From assembly GCF_937900395.1 (NCBI RefSeq), contig NZ_CALCDX010000216.1:1-64000 (forward strand): a DNA stretch of 64,000 nucleotides, in the 5' to 3' direction. This document shows positions 60,838-64,000 of this stretch, piece after piece (positions within the stretch are counted from its first letter, which is position 1; each line of letters opens with the position of its first letter). A program made the position numbers and the translations under genes. This stretch comes from an uncultured Caulobacter sp. (GTDB lineage: Bacteria; Pseudomonadota; Alphaproteobacteria; Caulobacterales; Caulobacteraceae). The notes below the pieces were generated by a model. That model searched no databases. It was not told the DNA's origin and was given only the letters and a program-made list of their open reading frames with translations.

Positions 60838-63171
60838 ATGATGACCAGTAGTAAAACCGATAGTCCAAAGGCGCGGCTGCTCGTCGGCGCAAGCGTTCTG
60901 GCTTGCGCTGTTATGAGCGACGTCGCTGAGGCCCGTGAGATCAGTCCCTCCGCCGCGGCGGAGGCGGAAGCCGGCCAAGCGGTGGATCAGATCACCATCA
61001 CGGCGCGCCGCCGCGAGGAGAAGCTCCAGGACGTGCCGATCACGGTGTCGGCCGTCTCCGGCCAGGTGCTGAAGGCCGAACGCCTCGACCGGGTGGCCGA
61101 CTACGCGGCCAAGATCGCCAATTTCGCGGCCCTGCAGCAGAACACGCGGGTATCCACACTGACCGTGCGGGGGCTGGGGGGCAACGCCAACAGCGACGGT
61201 TCGGAAGCGGGCGTGGGCTTGATCGTCGATGGCGTCTTCTTCACCCACCCCGGGTTTTCATGGCTCGACTTCGTCGACCTCGACCACATCGAGCTGGCTC
61301 GCGGTCCGCAAGGCACGCTGCTGGGCAAGAACACGACCCTGGGCGCGCTGATCGTGACGACCAAGGCGCCGTCCTATCGGCCAGACGCCACGGTCAGCGC
61401 GACGATTTCAAGCCGCGAGCATTATCAGGTCCGCGCGAACATTTCGGGCCCGCTCGTCGCCGACAAGATCGCCGGACGCCTAACGCTGTACGGCGACACC
61501 GGCGGCGGCTGGATCACCAACAAGGTCGACGGCAAGGACTATCTGGACAATCGGCGATGGGCGGTCCGCGGCCAGCTGCTGTTCGATCCCAACCCGTCCT
61601 TCAGCGACCGGCTGATCGTCGAACACTACGACACCGACGAGTACAACAACTACTACCCGCCGGTGGGCGATCCCCTCACCTACGTCAACGGAACCGTCCG
61701 GAATGGCTGGGCGCGCAAGCTGCAGACGGCGTTCGGCTACGCCTCGTCCTATGACATCAAGGACGCCAAGCTGGACACTCAGGAACGCCTGATCTCCAAG
61801 ACGGACGGGGTGTCAAACATCGCCGAGCTCAAGCTCGGCGCAAACACCCTGACCTCGGTCAGCGCCTGGCGGCGGCTGTACTACCGTCCCCACAACGACG
61901 GCGACTATACGCCCTACCCGATCTTCCGGGCGGGCTATGATGTCGATGTCGATCAGTTCTCACAGGAGCTGCGACTGGCCTCGCCGACCGGTGACAGGGT
62001 CGATTGGCAGACGGGGATCTATCTTCTGCGGCAGCAGGTGCGCAGCAACTACCGCGTTGAGCTGCTCTCGAAGGCGTCAGCCTTCTTCCTCTCCCCGACC
62101 CTACCGGCCGCCGTCCTGGACGGCGTCGAAGGCGATCAAGTGGGCGCGGCCGACACCACGAGCGCGGCGATCTTCGGCCAGGCTGCATGGCATGTGAGCG
62201 AGCGCGCCACCGTGACCGCCGGCCTGAGATACACTCACGAGTCCCGCGAGGCTTCGAACCGGGTGCTCTCGTTTGGCGGCGCGGCCCTACCGGCCGTCCT
62301 CTCTCCGTATCGCGCGGCCGCGACCGGACCAGCCTACACGGTTAGCGGTAAGAAGGACGACGGCTCCATCTCCTGGCTGATCAACCCGTCGTACAAGATC
62401 AGCGACAACATCCTGGCCTACGCCAGCGCCAGCTATGGCGAGAAATCCGGCGCGGCCAACCTGGGCGCAAAGGTCGGCGACGCTGTGATCATCGGCCCCG
62501 AAAAGTCGATGGACTACGAGCTGGGGATCAAGACCACCCTGCTCGGCGGCCGCGCCACGCTCAACACCAACCTCTACAACAACACGATCGACGGCTATCA
62601 GGCCACGCTCAGCGACCCCACGAGCACTCGCACCTACCTGTCCAATGTCGGCAAGGTTCGACTGCGAGGCGTCGAGGTGGAAGGCGTCGCCCAGGTTTCC
62701 GACCACCTGAACCTGTCGTTCAGCACCGCCTGGGGCGAGGCGATCTACGTCTCCTACCAGAACGCGCCGCCGCCCGCCGAGTACACCTATGTCGGCGCGC
62801 CGACCTCAGTGGACCTTTCGGGCAAGTCGGCGCCGTTCGCTCCCAACTGGACGGGCGCCCTCAGCGCGCGCTGGGAACAACCGCTGGCGGGCGGTCTATC
62901 GCTCTTTGCCTACGCCAACGAAACGTGGCGGAGCCGCGCCAACCTCAATCCGCTCTCGTCTTATGGCCGCCAGGACGGCTACGCCCTGACGAACGCGGGG
63001 ATCGGGCTGAAAGGTCGCGACGAGCGCTGGTCGGTGACGCTGTGGTCCAAGAACCTGTTCGACAAGCGATACGCCGCCGCCTTCGCCGCCGCCACGACCA
63101 TCACACCCTACACCGCCATCTTGGGCGATCCACGTACAGTAGGCATAACCCTCACGGCCAAGCCCTTCTAG
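60838..63171 (+). CDS. TonB-dependent receptor
   Basis: A 777-residue outer membrane receptor. It has a signal peptide (to about residue 31), a TonB box and plug beginning VDQITITARRREEKLQDVP, plug segments VSTLTVRGLGGNANSDGSEA and IELARGPQGTLLGKNTTLGA, and a barrel whose last strands end VGITLTAKPF. The ARRREEKLQDVPI start is found in receptors for siderophores and for diverse organic ligands in this order; the ligand is unknown. No transport or enzyme genes are adjacent; the kdp operon is divergent. Confidence 0.9.
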   Translation: MMTSSKTDSPKARLLVGASVLACAVMSDVAEAREISPSAAAEAEAGQAVDQITITARRREEKLQDVPITVSAVSGQVLKAERLDRVADYAAKIANFAALQQNTRVSTLTVRGLGGNANSDGSEAGVGLIVDGVFFTHPGFSWLDFVDLDHIELARGPQGTLLGKNTTLGALIVTTKAPSYRPDATVSATISSREHYQVRANISGPLVADKIAGRLTLYGDTGGGWITNKVDGKDYLDNRRWAVRGQLLFDPNPSFSDRLIVEHYDTDEYNNYYPPVGDPLTYVNGTVRNGWARKLQTAFGYASSYDIKDAKLDTQERLISKTDGVSNIAELKLGANTLTSVSAWRRLYYRPHNDGDYTPYPIFRAGYDVDVDQFSQELRLASPTGDRVDWQTGIYLLRQQVRSNYRVELLSKASAFFLSPTLPAAVLDGVEGDQVGAADTTSAAIFGQAAWHVSERATVTAGLRYTHESREASNRVLSFGGAALPAVLSPYRAAATGPAYTVSGKKDDGSISWLINPSYKISDNILAYASASYGEKSGAANLGAKVGDAVIIGPEKSMDYELGIKTTLLGGRATLNTNLYNNTIDGYQATLSDPTSTRTYLSNVGKVRLRGVEVEGVAQVSDHLNLSFSTAWGEAIYVSYQNAPPPAEYTYVGAPTSVDLSGKSAPFAPNWTGALSARWEQPLAGGLSLFAYANETWRSRANLNPLSSYGRQDGYALTNAGIGLKGRDERWSVTLWSKNLFDKRYAAAFAAATTITPYTAILGDPRTVGITLTAKPF

Positions 63172-63204
63172 ACAAGGAAGTGGGGAAAGGACGCGTGAAC
63201 TCGG

Positions 63205-63229
63205 GGAACCTTTGCCGTGCGATGGCGTT
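63205..63229 (+). promoter_or_regulatory. Perfect SigT/EcfG-type promoter
   Basis: GGAAC at 63205-63209, a 16-base spacer and CGTT at 63226-63229 match the general-stress sigma factor consensus exactly. It points at the CHASE3 sensor kinase gene, leaving a leader of about 170 bases that includes a GC-rich palindrome (CGCGCAGCTGCGCG) near 63240. Confidence 0.6.
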
Positions 63230-63405
63230 TGGGACCCTACGCGCAGCTGCGCGCACGGGGGCGTGGTGTTCATTTTGACGACAGTGTTTGGCGTCGAGGG
63301 TCGCGGACGGAGCGCGGACTCATTGGCGCGCGCGACATTGTGTTCGCGCCAAACTCCCCAGCAATTCATCGTCTAGCGTTCTAGCGTTTCGCCTTCGGGA
63401 CTTTC

Positions 63406-64000
63406 ATGTCGACCACAAGCTCATCGCGTTCGTCCCTGCCCTGGTCCCGGATGGAGGTCTGGGCGACCCTGGGCCTGACTCTGGTGCTGCTGTTCTTTCT
63501 GGGCAGCGGACTTGTCGCCTATCGCAATGTCGAGATGCTGCGGAGCAATAGCCAGAAGATCTGGCATTCCCACGACGTGCTGATGGCGATCGATGATCTG
63601 CTGTCCACCGTGCAGGACACCGAGACGGGACAGCGGGGCTATCTGCTGACGGGCAACGACCGCTACCTCGAACCCTATCAGGCCGCCGTCTCCGCCGTTG
63701 CTTCACGAACCGAGGCGGTGGAGAACCTGACACGGGACAATCCCACGCAGCAGGCCAATCTCAAGGTCCTTAAGCGCCAGATCGCGGCCAAGCTCGAGGA
63801 GCTGGACGAGACGATCACTCTACGCCGCACCATTGGCGCTCAAGCCGCTCTCGCCGTGGTCAACACCGATCGCGGCAAGGCCGAGATGGACGCGATCCGC
63901 CGCCAGATCGGCGTCATGCGGCAGGAAGAAAGCCGTCTGCGCGCCTTGCGTCTGACGACCATGGGCGCGGCGTACAACACCGCCCTGCTCAGCGGCGTGC
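63406..64000 (+). CDS. CHASE3-domain sensor protein, N-terminal part (runs off right edge)
   Basis: The first 198 codons encode a membrane sensor: a helix at about residues 18-38 (VWATLGLTLVLLFFLGSGLV), then a periplasmic CHASE3 domain with the signature STVQDTETGQRGYLLTGND and the later TDRGKAEMDAIRRQI, leading into what should be a second helix at the edge. Most such proteins are histidine kinases, often hybrid; some are cyclases. The output domain lies outside the window. The upstream SigT-type promoter suggests stress-linked expression. Confidence 0.85.
   Translation, partial: MSTTSSSRSSLPWSRMEVWATLGLTLVLLFFLGSGLVAYRNVEMLRSNSQKIWHSHDVLMAIDDLLSTVQDTETGQRGYLLTGNDRYLEPYQAAVSAVASRTEAVENLTRDNPTQQANLKVLKRQIAAKLEELDETITLRRTIGAQAALAVVNTDRGKAEMDAIRRQIGVMRQEESRLRALRLTTMGAAYNTALLSGV

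Noticed and set aside
1..64000. tRNA/rRNA genes, CRISPR arrays, insertion sequences, prophage
   Set aside because: I looked for direct-repeat arrays, transposase or integrase proteins and tRNA-like sequences and saw none; the only long repeats are the tandem beta-helix gene pair. A covariance-model search would be needed to exclude a tRNA fully.

Overview
The window looks like chromosomal DNA of a Caulobacter-type alphaproteobacterium. It is GC-rich and densely packed with ATGA/TGATG-coupled operons. It carries a cbb3 oxidase operon with FixK/FNR-type boxes, large TonB-dependent receptors, polysaccharide-degrading enzymes, and a perfect GGAAC-N16-CGTT promoter of the kind used by the alphaproteobacterial general-stress sigma factor (SigT/EcfG). 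The genus is an inference from gene content and sequence style. I saw no rRNA, tRNA, CRISPR array, transposase or phage gene.

Layout. 1-154: the start of a rutA-like gene running off the left edge. 380-10714: a microaerobic block on the minus strand, ccoN-ccoO-ccoQ-ccoP-ccoG-ccoH-ccoI-ccoS, then hemN and ompW, with candidate FixK/FNR boxes before ccoN, hemN and ompW and a small CPAC membrane protein divergent from ccoN. 10760-14916: a Tat-exported YetA/rhamnogalacturonan-lyase-like protein and a Crp-family regulator coupled to a QueD-like protein. 15037-29045: an exopolysaccharide locus with a six-gene GDP-heptose supply operon (transaldolase, gmhB, gmhA, two GHMP kinases, hddC), two GT2 glycosyltransferases, an initiating sugar transferase, a WecG/TagA glycosyltransferase, Wzy-, Wzx- and Wza-like proteins and a Wzc-like co-polymerase whose ATPase motif is degenerate.

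29042-37842: a zinc/iron-type CDF exporter, an SLC13/RCK transporter, a Crp-family regulator next to a large-subunit catalase, then a DUF4142 lipoprotein, a zinc alcohol dehydrogenase with a membrane protein, and a 38-residue basic protein, several preceded by near-matches to the SigT/EcfG promoter. 38069-51132: a sugar-oxidation and glucan block: PQQ glucose dehydrogenase, a TonB receptor, two tandem giant secreted proteins combining GH55/pectate-lyase-type beta-helices with an SMP-30-like propeller, gluconokinase and a FadR-type GntR regulator. An exact 15-bp element containing the palindrome GACCATGGTC lies upstream of both the TonB receptor and the beta-helix/gluconokinase divergent promoter. 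51370-60656: a solo LuxR HTH protein, a short-chain dehydrogenase and the complete kdp potassium system (an extra 27-residue ORF, then kdpF-A-B-C-D-E) with a candidate KdpE site. 60838-64000: a second TonB receptor and the start of a CHASE3 sensor kinase behind the perfect SigT-like promoter.

How the parts may work together. The 38-51 kb block can be read as one route: extracellular glucan or glycoside cleavage, uptake by the receptor, periplasmic oxidation of glucose to gluconolactone/gluconate, and phosphorylation to 6-phosphogluconate. The heptose operon makes sedoheptulose 7-phosphate and converts it to GDP-D-glycero-alpha-D-manno-heptose for the neighbouring polysaccharide genes. Both are inferences from gene families and adjacency.
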